DNA from: Colwellia sp. C1TZA3
Lineage (GTDB): Bacteria; Pseudomonadota; Gammaproteobacteria; Enterobacterales; Alteromonadaceae
Length of the DNA: 54,895 bases
Assembly: GCF_007954265.1 (NCBI RefSeq)
Contig: NZ_VOLS01000028.1
Coordinates: 1 to 54,895, forward strand
Reading direction: 5' to 3'
Numbering within the stretch: position 1 is the stretch's first letter; the number at the start of each line of letters is the position of its first letter. Positions 1 through 8,853 of this stretch are shown in pieces. Under the pieces are notes generated by a model. The model was given only the letters and a program-made list of their open reading frames with translations. It had not been told where the DNA came from and did no database searches. The translations under genes and the position numbers were made by a program.

Positions 1-122
1 CAGGAAAAATAACTCAAGGTAAGGCGCTCGATTGAGCAATAGCTGGCTATTGGGAGTGAGAGCAACACAGCCTTGAGCTATTTTAACTAGTACAAGTGAG
101 CAATAACTTAATGGGATTGGTA
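1..122 (+). repeat. Family A inverted-repeat element, copy A1 (cut by window start)
   Basis: The right 122 bp of the 157-bp family A element, seen complete elsewhere in the window. It ends in TTGGTA followed by TAA, the 3-bp target duplication type used by the family. Inner blocks such as CAATAGCTGGCTATTG and the CTCAAGG/CCTTGAG pair are self-complementary, so the element can fold. No coding capacity. Confidence 0.9.
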
Positions 123-216
123 TAATATTGAATCTACCTTTTTTAGTAAAAACAGCGAGTGTAATTACCGCGTTAGATAACTATGACCCGTACCAAAGTA
201 TAAAATGGCTTAAAAT

Positions 217-258
217 AACGAAATAACATGAGCTAAGGCATGGTTAAGTTATTTCGTT
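217..258 (-). terminator. Probable terminator of rnk
   Basis: Inverted repeat with 11-bp perfect arms AACGAAATAAC (217-227) and GTTATTTCGTT (248-258), 50 bp beyond the stop of rnk. On the minus strand the stem is followed by ATTTTAA, a weak U-rich tail. The stem is AT-rich, so termination efficiency is uncertain. Nothing else is recognisable in 126-308. Confidence 0.5.
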
Positions 259-308
259 TAAATCTAAGCTAACATTTTATCGTACTTAACGAGTGCAATT
301 TAGCTATG

Positions 309-677
309 CTATTCAATAGAGTCAATGTGCACAATGGTGGTTTTATTATTGCCTAATGGCCATTCGATTTCTTGTCCAATAGATAAGCCAATTAAGGCGC
401 TACCAACAGGCGTAAGAATCGACAAGGTGCCATTTTCCTTGGTATCTTTTGGGTAAACAAGCTGCAGATCAAAGGCTTTTTGTGTTGAAAGCATCGTAAA
501 TGTAACAATTGAATTCATCCGTACAACGTTGTTTGGAAGTTTCTTTTTTTCAACTATTTTTGCGCGCTCTAATTCATCAACCAGTAAGGCATGAGATGGG
601 GCGAAATTTTCTTTCTCTATCATAGAATGTAAACCATCATAGTCTTCATGGCTTATAATTATTTTTGGTTTAATCAT
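309..677 (-). CDS. rnk: Rnk-like nucleoside diphosphate kinase regulator (GreA/GreB C-terminal fold)
   Basis: 122 residues with the Rnk layout: a short N-terminal helical part (residues 1-50) and a C-terminal FKBP-like GreA/GreB domain (about 50-122), seen in the run around VRMNSIVTF, LQLVYPKD and the LTPVGSALIGLSIGQ segment. Rnk proteins bind RNA polymerase and affect nucleotide pools, but lack the acidic coiled-coil tip of Gre factors; here too the N-terminal part is too short for a full Gre coiled coil. The ATG at 675-677 has AAGAGGT a few bases upstream. It is a single-gene unit with a hairpin downstream. No link to the purine genes is evident beyond the broad nucleotide theme. Confidence 0.85.
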   Translation of the reverse strand: MIKPKIIISHEDYDGLHSMIEKENFAPSHALLVDELERAKIVEKKKLPNNVVRMNSIVTFTMLSTQKAFDLQLVYPKDTKENGTLSILTPVGSALIGLSIGQEIEWPLGNNKTTIVHIDSIE

Positions 678-1095
678 TATATACCTCTTATTTTGTCAAT
701 TAATTGATGCAGTAAAAACTTAGTGGTTGTGAATATACTTATCTGTAGAAGATAGTTAATCACTATCTATCGCACATGCAAATCCTTCAATAGTAAACTC
801 CTTTGGCATAATGCTAACCTTTAACCTTGCATCCAGACATACCCGATGCGTCGTTGTTGCTATGGCGCAAAGCACCAAATTTTTCAATGCGCCTGCACTA
901 CTAGCCACACTTAATATTGACATTAACGCCAGCACTGAAAACACAGATGTACATACAAAATACTCGATACTTGCTGAATTAAATAAAGCTGGTGGTTATT
1001 TTTCAAGTGTTGTGTTGCCTACTCTGTTGCCTGATAAATAATTATCAAAATAATACTTAGCTAAACAAAATATTAATAGGTAAATTTCCATATTA
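678..1095. other. Intergenic region, no supported gene
   Basis: Short overlapping open frames occur on both strands (756-944 minus, 811-1041 plus), but neither has a ribosome binding site, a recognisable domain or convincing composition. I see no repeat or RNA structure. The 678-760 part probably holds the rnk promoter. Confidence 0.4.
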
Positions 1096-1305
1096 CTATT
1101 TTTTTATTGCCCGTGAAATTGCTTGGATTAATTTTACAGCAACGACTTCCTCATATGAATCAACAGGGTCAAAATGACGTTCATATAATAATTCAACTGT
1201 TTCTAACCGAGCGTTAACCTGTTCAATTATATCTTGTTTATCATTAGCCATGTTTTCGATTAACTCAGATGTTTCAAAGAGATAATTCCAAAAGTTATTA
1301 TGCAT
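1096..1305 (-). CDS. Small protein of unknown function
   Basis: 69 residues from the ATG at 1303-1305; the frame stays open to a TTG at 1365, which would give 89 residues. The product is mostly helical and acidic (ELIENMANDKQDII, ARLETVELLYERHFDPVDSYEEVV), with no signal peptide, membrane segment or known motif. ACTGAGAAT just upstream of the ATG could serve as a weak ribosome binding site. It is isolated, with AT-rich non-coding DNA on both sides. I do not recognise the family. The composition looks protein-like, so it may be real, but a chance frame is possible. Confidence 0.4.
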   Translation of the reverse strand: MHNNFWNYLFETSELIENMANDKQDIIEQVNARLETVELLYERHFDPVDSYEEVVAVKLIQAISRAIKK

Positions 1306-1365
1306 ATGTCTATTCTCAGTCTCGAATAAATGAGGGTAAATGGTATTTGTAAGTCTTATCAACAA

Positions 1366-2360
1366 AGCTGATATATTTGTAGTTCTTTCTAGCTCAACAT
1401 TAATTTTATGGCTTGGGCAACTAAGTTAATACTGTTGTTACTCGCCCTGAAATAAGTCGAATATATCTTGGTGTTATTCAGATAATAGCATTCATTAACT
1501 ACATAAATGAACGCTATAAATGACACTGCAGGCGTATAATAATCACAACATAGACCACTAGTATTAACAACAATGGTTAATCCTTAGATGATAATGATCT
1601 TAATGCGGCTAATAAGTTAAATTTCAAGTCAAAACTTATAAATGCTTATAATTTTGCTAAATTCTATTACACCTACCCTCAAAAATACCTTTTTAACTAT
1701 GTTTTAATTGCACCATAAATTAATTCATAAGCGCTTGCACTATCACCTTTAACAAAACGTCTAACAACATCATCAATAACATAAGTGGCAATTAATATAA
1801 CGCACTTAGTTCTTGGTTCTTGGTTCTTGGTTCTTGGTTTTTAACTCCTGAGAGCTCAATAATCAAGTTTACCGCTAGTTAAAAAATAAAGAACAAGTAT
1901 ACGCTGAAGTTAACACTAAATGAGTACGACTGTTCATACTCAAGTCCTTACAAACATGATCAAGTATTAAATATCTTTGCTAACAATATGGGCTTTGTGG
2001 CGAGTAAAATCATGAAACATTTCAGCTAAATGTTTTCTTGTTAAAGCCAAGATCATTTACGCTTTTTTTAAGCATGAAGACAATAAGGTATTTACAATCC
2101 ATGATGTTTGAAAAAATTCTTATAATCTCGGATAGGTTTTCCTTTTTTCGCTTGGTTGAGAGTAGAAAGTAACTCTATCTGCCGCAGTATTATAGGTATA
2201 ACCTAGGTGAGTCTCTTTGGCAAAGCTGATAGTCTACCTGCATTAATTAGCACTATAAGGTTTATCGATTAAACAATGGCGTTTTAAACAGGATAGGTTA
2301 TGAGGTAAATGACTCTTTTATTTAATAAAATTAAAATATAAATATAAACTGAGGATATAA
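1366..2360. other. Long AT-rich intergenic region with heptamer repeat and possible gene debris
   Basis: Contains four perfect tandem copies of GTTCTTG (1809-1836). On the minus strand, upstream of a TAG at 1697-1699, about 35 codons read without a stop and have a protein-like pattern (YVIDDVVRRFVKGD, ending YELIYGAIKT), which may be the tail of a decayed gene. A second short protein-like stretch lies near 2150-2220 on the minus strand. Neither could be assigned to a family. Confidence 0.35.
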
Positions 2361-2840
2361 ATGATACCAATCAGAAAGTATTTAAGCGTTTTTTGTCTTT
2401 TTTCAGTAATAACGCTGACCAGTTGTGCATCAACAATGTTAGTAACGAACCAGACGAAAACTCCTGGCACTCTCGCTGATCTCACTGAGACCTATTGGAA
2501 ATTAGTACAACTGGGTGGAACATCGGTTGTAATGACGCCTGAGCGACAAAGCAAACGTCATTTTACTCTACAAACTAATGACAACCGTGTAACAGGCTTT
2601 GCAGGTTGTAATCACTTCTTTGGTCAATTTAATGCAAAGGTACTCGCTGTTGGGGCCGGTAATTTAACATTCAGTGCTTTAGGAGTCACTCAAATGGTTT
2701 GTCCTGATATTGAACTCAATGAGCAGAAAGTATTGCAAGTGCTTTCAAACACCACATCTTATAACATCACAGCGAAATCATTAACCTTATTTAGTCAAAC
2801 CGGAGCTGAATTAGCCAGCTTTGATGCCGTATATTTTTAA
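2361..2840 (+). CDS. META-domain lipoprotein, HslJ-like
   Basis: 159 residues. The N-terminus is a lipoprotein signal: basic start, hydrophobic core and the lipobox LTSC with Cys near residue 22, so the mature protein should be lipid-anchored, probably in the outer membrane. The rest is one META domain: TYWKLVQLGG at the start, GFAGCNHFFGQF as the typical central glycine/asparagine motif, and a conserved Cys at VCPD. E. coli HslJ, of this family, is linked to heat and novobiocin resistance; the biochemical role of META domains is not settled. TGAGGA sits upstream of the ATG. It stands alone, with no operon partner. Confidence 0.8.
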   Translation: MIPIRKYLSVFCLFSVITLTSCASTMLVTNQTKTPGTLADLTETYWKLVQLGGTSVVMTPERQSKRHFTLQTNDNRVTGFAGCNHFFGQFNAKVLAVGAGNLTFSALGVTQMVCPDIELNEQKVLQVLSNTTSYNITAKSLTLFSQTGAELASFDAVYF

Positions 2841-3067
2841 CTGAAAATAGACTCAATTACTGACCTGTCACCACACTTTAATGATTAAAAACCACAATAA
2901 AAGGAGTCTCCAGTTATTTATTTTTATTATCAACACCTTGCTATGTTCTAGCTTTAAACAGGTACGGTTTAAAGCTTCAATTTTAAACATAATGCCATTA
3001 ACGCTAAAGCAATTTTTTTGGTTTCGCGTCAAACAATATTCATTCAACAGTTCAACAAATTATCAAG

Positions 3068-4339
3068 CTAGTGTTTTGCCAGTGACCTAATATCATTCCC
3101 TGTCGGTGATTCATGTACTCTCAGTGAAAACGCGGGCAACACCGCAATAACATGATCAAAAATATCTGACTGAATGTCCTCGTAAGCATTCCAATTTGTA
3201 GTATTGGTAAAAGCATAAATTTCAACGGGTAAGCCGTTACTTGTTGGTTCAAGTTGCCTAACGATTAAGGTCATTCCCTGATGAATATCAGGATGGTTTT
3301 GCAAAAATGACAGCAGATATTTTCTAAAAGTACCAACATTGGTCAGCCGTCGACCATTTTGCATTACTGTCATATCAGTCTTTTTATCAATATTTTCTTT
3401 TTCAATTTCTGGCACCGCATGAGTTATATATTCGCTCAGTAAGTGCGCCTTTTTCAATTCATTTAATTGCGCTTTGTCTAAGAAACAGATACTACCTATT
3501 TCTAGGTGAATACTGCGTTTTATTCTTCTACCACCCGCTTCAGACATACCGCGCCAGTTTTTAAATGAGTCTGAAATAAGTGCATAAGTAGGAATTGTGG
3601 TAATAGTTTTGTCCCAATTCCTTACTTTTACTGTTGTTAAGGCTATATCAACTACATCACCGTCTGCGCCATACTTTGGCATCTCAAGCCAATCGCCCAC
3701 TGCCAGCATGTTATTGGCAGAAAGCTGTATACCAGCAACTAAGCCTAAAATGGGATCTTTGAATACCAACAACAACACAGCAGACAAGGCGCCCAAGCCA
3801 CTCAGCAAAATAAGGGGTGACTTATCCATCAGTAATGACACCGCTAGAATAGCGGTAAAAATACTGGCGATAAGCTTAACGGTTTGCAAAAGCCCCCTTA
3901 ATGGGAAGTGTGCCTGACGGGTGCGCTTATCTGAAAACGATTGTAAAATATCTAAAAAAGTAAACAACGACAGCAGAGAAAATAAGATTATCCACTGGTT
4001 AGTAATGACTTCAGCAAGATGCAAAAAGATTGCTTCTTTTGCTAACCAAAGCTTGGCTTGGATCACTACAATCGCACCTTGAAGCGTCAACGAAAGTCGC
4101 TTCGCTAAGCGCTGAAATAATGCAAATATTACATTTTTGGTCTGTTGATTGTCGATAACCTCAAATTTGCCCTTGAGAAAGTGCTTAGCTAAGCCTCTAA
4201 TCATATAATGCAATGCTATGGCAAAACTGGCTATCCATAAAATGACTAAAATATCGTACCAGACAAAGATATTACCTGGCATATTTTGCTCAAGCCAGCC
4301 TAATAAAAACTCTCTCAAATGTGTTCTTGTTTCAGTCAT
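3068..4339 (-). CDS. MscS-family mechanosensitive channel, YbdG-like
   Basis: 423 residues, close to the about 415 of E. coli YbdG. Several N-terminal transmembrane segments (about 25-45, 90-125, 150-200) lead into the MscS pore and beta domain: GLGALSAVLLLVFKDPILGLVAGIQL, then GDWLEMPKYGADGDVVDIALTTVKVRNWD and PTYALISDSFKNW, which match YbdG more closely than small MscS. It lacks the long N-terminal extension of MscK/YbiO. YbdG gives a miniconductance channel in E. coli and protects from osmotic downshock; this role is inferred. AAGGACAG lies 6 nt before the ATG. Single gene, convergent with the META lipoprotein. Confidence 0.85.
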   Translation of the reverse strand: MTETRTHLREFLLGWLEQNMPGNIFVWYDILVILWIASFAIALHYMIRGLAKHFLKGKFEVIDNQQTKNVIFALFQRLAKRLSLTLQGAIVVIQAKLWLAKEAIFLHLAEVITNQWIILFSLLSLFTFLDILQSFSDKRTRQAHFPLRGLLQTVKLIASIFTAILAVSLLMDKSPLILLSGLGALSAVLLLVFKDPILGLVAGIQLSANNMLAVGDWLEMPKYGADGDVVDIALTTVKVRNWDKTITTIPTYALISDSFKNWRGMSEAGGRRIKRSIHLEIGSICFLDKAQLNELKKAHLLSEYITHAVPEIEKENIDKKTDMTVMQNGRRLTNVGTFRKYLLSFLQNHPDIHQGMTLIVRQLEPTSNGLPVEIYAFTNTTNWNAYEDIQSDIFDHVIAVLPAFSLRVHESPTGNDIRSLAKH

Positions 4340-4678
4340 GATTATCTGTCCTTAATTATTACTTTAACCGTGTTATCAATCAATAAACCTAACCATACAG
4401 TTTGCGCAGATTACAGTGTAAGTCAGGCTTTAGCCAGTTAAGTTGACTTCATAAATGCCAAGTGACAAATGATTTTAGTACTGGTGTTGATTTACTGATG
4501 CGAGTGCATATACGTATAGTAAGTGACTGGCCAAAGTAGGTTATTTAACCCATGAATTAAATAGCCTGCTCAAAGCCATGTAGGTTTTTATCTAAATAGG
4601 TCGGGACAAATTGTAAATTCGCCATACTAAGGGGCTGTAAGTAAGTGATATAAGCGAGTAACATAAAAAGTCATGTTA

Positions 4679-4838
4679 TACCAAGTTGATTAATTACCTG
4701 CTCATTTTTACTGGTTAAAATGAATAACTACAGCGTTATAAAATTTATAAGGTGAATAACTACTGACTAAATTTTATGCCTTGTATTTATCCATTTTTCC
4801 TCATGAAAAAGGTGATCACTTAATTAATCAAATTGGTA
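4679..4838 (-). repeat. Family B inverted-repeat element, copy B1 (complete, 160 bp)
   Basis: Starts TACCAAGTTGATTAATTACC and ends with the inverted counterpart ending TTGGTA; flanked on both sides by TTA (4676-4678 and 4839-4841). No coding capacity. Orientation is assigned relative to copy B3. Confidence 0.9.
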
Positions 4839-4888
4839 TTACTCACTCATCTGCTCTTATTTAAACATACGCTAGACTAAAGGTATTA

Positions 4889-5048
4889 TACCAAGTTGAT
4901 TAACTATCTGCTCATTTTTAATGGTTAAAATAAAAAACTACGGCGTCATAAAGTTTATAAAGTGAATAACTACTGACTAAATTTTATGTCTTGTATTTCT
5001 TTATTTTTCCTCATGAAAAAGTAGACCACTTAATTATTCAAACTGGTG
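4889..5048 (-). repeat. Family B element, copy B2 (complete, 160 bp), abutting the malic enzyme stop codon
   Basis: Same family as B1, 50 bp away. The left target duplication is TTA at 4886-4888. The right TTA at 5049-5051 is, on the minus strand, the TAA stop codon of the malic enzyme gene, so the element inserted exactly at the end of the gene. The right terminus has drifted to TGGTG. Confidence 0.9.
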
Positions 5049-6287
5049 TTAAAGGTAACATTTAGGCATGGGGATTTGTGCAACACCAGAATCTACCGCC
5101 GCCTCTGCCACTGCCTTCGCTACATTGTAACAAAGTCTTGGGTCCATCGGACGTGGGATAATATAGCTTTTACCAAAACTTAATGAGCTTTCTCCACTCG
5201 CAATTAACACACTTTGTGGTACCTCAGCTTTTGCTAACGTACGTATCGCATGCACTGCCGCTAATTTCATTTCGTTATTTATTTTTCTGGCTCTAACATC
5301 CAAAGCGCCGCGAAAGATAAACGGGAAACACAAAACATTATTAACCTGATTAGGATAATCAGAACGACCTGTCGCCATAATTAAATCGTCTCTAACTGAA
5401 TGCGCAAGTTCAGGTTTAATTTCAGGGTCAGGATTTGAACAAGCAAAAACAATAGGGTTTGGCGCCATGGTTAATAGCTGCTCTTTAGACAATAAGTTTG
5501 GCCCTGATACGCCGACAAAAACATCGGCTTCAGCAATCGCATCATCAAGCGTGCGTTTATCGGTGTTATTGGCAAAGAGCATTTTATATTCATTGAGATC
5601 GCTGCGGCGCGTATGTACTACACCCTTAGTGTCCAACATATATATTTTTTCACGCTTCGCACCACATTGAATAAGCAATTCCATGCAAGCAATGGCGGCA
5701 GCACCTGCCCCTAAACAAACAATCACCGCATGCTCAATATCTTTACCTTGAATTTCTAAGGCATTCATCATCGCCGCAGAGGTGACGATTGCAGTGCCAT
5801 GTTGGTCATCATGAAAGATAGGGATTTTACAGCGTTCTTGCAGCGCTTTTTCAATAATAAAACAGTCTGGGGCTTTTATATCTTCAAGGTTAATACCACC
5901 AAAAGTATCCGCAATACTGGCAACTGTATTAATAAATTCTTCTGTTGTTTTATGTTTGACCTCTATGTCAAATGAATCAATATTGGCAAATTTTTTAAAT
6001 AATAAAGCTTTACCTTCCATTACGGGCTTTGATGCTAGAGGACCTAAGTTACCTAACCCTAATACGGCACTACCATTTGATATAACCGCAACGGTATTAC
6101 CTTTGGCGGTGTACTTGTACACATCGTCAGAGTTTGCCGCTATCGCCCGACAAGGCTCAGCAACGCCAGGGCTATAAGCTAATGATAAATCTTCACTTGT
6201 TTCAGCTACCGTGGTTATTTGCAGACCTATTTTTCCTGGTGTTGGGTAGGCATGATAATCTAACGCACGTTGTTTAAAATCGCTCAT
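5049..6287 (-). CDS. NADP-type malic enzyme, short form (oxaloacetate-decarboxylating malate dehydrogenase)
   Basis: 412 residues. Converts malate to pyruvate and CO2 with reduction of NAD(P)+. Malic N-terminal domain at about 15-150 (SLAYSPGVAEPCRAI; LGNLGPLASKPVMEGKALLFK with the catalytic lysine) and NAD-binding domain at about 160-400 (FHDDQHGTAIV, CLGAGAAAIAC, FACSNPDPEI). It matches the malic half of E. coli MaeB but lacks the 300-residue phosphotransacetylase-like tail, as in many short bacterial malic enzymes. AAGG precedes the ATG. It diverges from the glyoxylate aminotransferase gene across a 534-bp shared upstream region. With malate synthase it could complete conversion of glyoxylate to pyruvate. 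Its stop codon coincides with the target duplication of repeat B2. Confidence 0.9.
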   Translation of the reverse strand: MSDFKQRALDYHAYPTPGKIGLQITTVAETSEDLSLAYSPGVAEPCRAIAANSDDVYKYTAKGNTVAVISNGSAVLGLGNLGPLASKPVMEGKALLFKKFANIDSFDIEVKHKTTEEFINTVASIADTFGGINLEDIKAPDCFIIEKALQERCKIPIFHDDQHGTAIVTSAAMMNALEIQGKDIEHAVIVCLGAGAAAIACMELLIQCGAKREKIYMLDTKGVVHTRRSDLNEYKMLFANNTDKRTLDDAIAEADVFVGVSGPNLLSKEQLLTMAPNPIVFACSNPDPEIKPELAHSVRDDLIMATGRSDYPNQVNNVLCFPFIFRGALDVRARKINNEMKLAAVHAIRTLAKAEVPQSVLIASGESSLSFGKSYIIPRPMDPRLCYNVAKAVAEAAVDSGVAQIPMPKCYL

Positions 6288-6821
6288 AATTGACCTTTAA
6301 TTAAATATAAATAAGTTGGCTAAAACTCAATGGCATAAGTCACTGAGTTGGTAATAAGTTATAACATTAGCGCTTGTGCTAATGTTTCCCAGAAATGTAC
6401 AAGTCGCGCTTTAAGGCACTATTTTTCTGCAAACGCGTTAAGCGCGCTTAATATCATTATTGTGTTAGCAACATTTCGGGGTGTTTTCTTAATTTTTATA
6501 CTCAGTATCCTAGTGTCAGTACTGAATATAATTTATCGTTATTAGTGATTTTTCAAGATAAAGAATTTTATATAAATATCCTCACTAAAGCGCAGTTATT
6601 TCAACTATGCTCTAGATTGCAAAATTGTCATGACATAAAATTTTTGCAGAACTTCGAATAAAATCACAAATCCTGACAGATATGTCAACTTTTATTTTTC
6701 GCCATTTTATTTTACTTCAGATAAATAATTTCCTAACAAACGCGAAGCTTGACACTACTAACCGGCCTTGTTATCAAAGTATAAATCAAACATTACTTAC
6801 ATCTAATAAAGGCAGAAAAAA
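6288..6821. promoter_or_regulatory. Divergent control region between malic enzyme and aminotransferase
   Basis: 534 bp with no convincing gene. It carries two palindromes close to the aminotransferase side: TTGTCATGACAT (6625-6636; the core TGTCATGACA is perfect) and TGACA-GATA-TGTCA (6674-6687). Palindromes of the TTGTC/GACAA type are common targets of FCD-type GntR regulators, and one such regulator is encoded at 51508-52209. The second motif has the same TGACA-N4-TGTCA form as a site upstream of xdhA. Which gene each site controls is unknown. Confidence 0.45.
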
Positions 6822-7949
6822 ATGAATTTTCAATCATTTCACCCTCCACGCAGAATATTAATGGGCCCTGGCCCTTCCGACATCAGTCCAGAAGTTTTAG
6901 CTTCATTATCCAGACCCGCTATTGGCCATTTAGACCCTTTATTTATTGGTATGATGGACGAATTAAAAGCATTACTGCAGTATGCTTTTCAAACTAAAAA
7001 CGAGTTTACTATTGCGCTGTCGGCGCCCGGCTCTGCTGGTATGGAAGCTTGTTTTGTTAATTTAGTAGAAGCAGGCGATAAAGTCATCGTTTGTCGCAAC
7101 GGCGTCTTTGGTGACCGTATGGTGCAAAATGTTAACCGCATCGGTGGAGAAGCCATCGTAGTTGACTCTCCTTGGGGTCGGGCCGTTGAAGTTGACAAAG
7201 TAGAAGCGGCATTAAAAGCTAATCCAGAGGCTAAATTTTTAGCCTTTGTTCACGCTGAAACCTCTACGGGTGCGTTATCAGACGCAAAAGCCTTGTGTGC
7301 ATTAGCACAGCAACACGACTGCTTATCTATTGTTGATGCCGTTACCTCATTAGGCGGTGTTGAGCTTAAAGTGGATGACTGGGGCATAGATGCTATTTAT
7401 TCTGGCTCACAAAAATGTTTATCTTGTGTACCGGGTTTATCCCCTATTTCATTTAGTGAGAAGGCGGTAAATGTGATTAAAAACCGTAAAACACAAATAC
7501 AAAGTTGGTTTTTAGATCAATCACTTGTAATGAGTTATTGGTCAGGTGCTGGCAAACGCAGCTATCATCATACCGCCCCAGTAAACTCACTATATGGCTT
7601 GCACGAGTCGTTAATACACTTACAAAACGAAGGCTTAGAAAACTGCTGGGCACGCCATCAAAAGCAGCATGAGGCCCTAGCCAAAGGCTTAGATAAACTA
7701 GGTATCAAGTTTATTGTTCCTAAAGAGGAGCGCTTACCTCAGTTAAACGCTATCTATATCCCAGACGGTATAGATGATGTAAAAGTAAGAAGCTATCTAT
7801 TGAACGAATACAACCTAGAAATCGGTGGCGGTTTAGGCGATTTTGCTGGCAAAGCATGGCGTATTGGCTTAATGGGTTATACCGCAAGAAGCGAAAATGT
7901 CGCCTTATGTTTAACCACACTTACAGACGCTTTAGCTCAACAACAGTAG
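6822..7949 (+). CDS. PLP-dependent glyoxylate aminotransferase (AGXT/serine-pyruvate type), candidate BHA-cycle transaminase
   Basis: 375 residues, class V aminotransferase fold. Motifs: GPGPSDISPEVL (15-26), VHAETSTGALSDA (143-155), VDAVTSLGG with Asp172 for the PLP pyridine nitrogen, and SGSQKCLS with the PLP lysine Lys198. These match alanine/serine:glyoxylate aminotransferases; PucG (ureidoglycine:glyoxylate aminotransferase) is a related subgroup, but a separate ureidoglycine aminohydrolase is present here. In the beta-hydroxyaspartate cycle an aspartate:glyoxylate aminotransferase (BhcA) makes glycine and oxaloacetate. No other glyoxylate aminotransferase is in the window, so this is the best candidate, but it is 13 kb from bhcBCD and the amino donor cannot be read from sequence. 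AAAGGCAG precedes the ATG. Confidence 0.8.
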   Translation: MNFQSFHPPRRILMGPGPSDISPEVLASLSRPAIGHLDPLFIGMMDELKALLQYAFQTKNEFTIALSAPGSAGMEACFVNLVEAGDKVIVCRNGVFGDRMVQNVNRIGGEAIVVDSPWGRAVEVDKVEAALKANPEAKFLAFVHAETSTGALSDAKALCALAQQHDCLSIVDAVTSLGGVELKVDDWGIDAIYSGSQKCLSCVPGLSPISFSEKAVNVIKNRKTQIQSWFLDQSLVMSYWSGAGKRSYHHTAPVNSLYGLHESLIHLQNEGLENCWARHQKQHEALAKGLDKLGIKFIVPKEERLPQLNAIYIPDGIDDVKVRSYLLNEYNLEIGGGLGDFAGKAWRIGLMGYTARSENVALCLTTLTDALAQQQ

Positions 7950-8321
7950 ATAATGCCGAAAAATAATTTTCACGATGTGGAATTTAAAAAAGTGTGTAGC
8001 TGGAGAAAAAAGTTAAAGTTATGATTTTTTAGTAAGCAATCACAGCGCGAACCCTTCAATTGAAGCAACAAATAAGCCTGCATTATCAAGATAAAGTTTA
8101 CTTGGTAATGTGGGCTCTTTTAGGCAATTAATTAACCTTTATGGCTGATTTAACAAGCACAATTAAGCTTGTTTACAAGGTCGATTTTTCACTACTTCTA
8201 GTTATCCCAACAAGACAAAAAACTCTCATGACAGACACATATTTAACCTTATCAATGAGAAATTAAAATCAACATATTCTGCTACTGGCAATATTATCGA
8301 TAGCGGTAATACCTAAAGTAA
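7950..8321. other. Intergenic region downstream of the aminotransferase, nothing recognised
   Basis: About 370 bp before repeat A2. No gene, no clear hairpin with a T tract directly after the aminotransferase stop, and no repeat. Confidence 0.4.
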
Positions 8322-8478
8322 TACCAGTTCCATTAAGTTTGTGATCTTGTTGTGCGCAGGAAAAATAACGCAAGGTAAGGCGCTCGATTGAGCAATAGCT
8401 GGCTATTGGGATTGAGAGCAACACAGCCTTGAGCTATTTTAACTAGTACAAGTGAGCAATAACTTAATGGGATTGGTA
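8322..8478 (+). repeat. Family A element, copy A2 (complete, 157 bp)
   Basis: Begins TACCAGTTCCATTAAGTT and ends ACTTAATGGGATTGGTA; flanked by matching TAA duplications at 8319-8321 and 8479-8481. Confidence 0.92.
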
Positions 8479-8580
8479 TAAAGTATCACCGCAGCCAAAC
8501 CTAAAAACAGCTGAACCTATAGCTATTGGTGCATTATAAGACAAACTTATACCAATTTAGTATTAAATAAGGCAGCAAAT

Positions 8581-8620
8581 AAAAAAGCCTAAATCACATC
8601 AATAATTCAGGCTCTTTTTT
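8581..8620. terminator. Bidirectional terminator-like hairpin
   Basis: A6 tract, stem GCCTAAAT / ATTCAGGC with one mismatch, then a CTTTTTT tail. It can act on both strands, between the aminotransferase (plus) and the DUF885 gene (minus). The stretch 8621-8853 contains no recognised feature. Confidence 0.65.
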
Positions 8621-8853
8621 ATATTTTTTTCAACGGCTTAATTTCGTATAGTGGAATATTTATCAAACTTTCAGCACTTGAAGTTTTGTGTGCATTTAAA
8701 GTGTATCTAACGCCATTTATTGTTTGCTTTCTGACCCTGTTGATTTTACAAATCGTCTAAAATAGCGGTAATTTGGCTATTTACTGACAACCAGCTTTTG
8801 CCCCAAAGTGAACGATAATGCTGAGGCAATTTTCTGAACTGACTCGTACAGAT

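Noticed and set aside
756-1041. Overlapping frames on both strands after rnk
   Set aside because: Neither has a binding site, domain or composition that sets it apart from chance.
2881-3090. Open frame of 69 codons after the META lipoprotein
   Set aside because: No ribosome binding site, basic low-complexity composition, overlaps the end of the MscS gene on the other strand and shows no family motif.
6348-6545. Open frame of 65 codons in the malic enzyme/aminotransferase gap
   Set aside because: No start signals and lies in what is better explained as a divergent control region.
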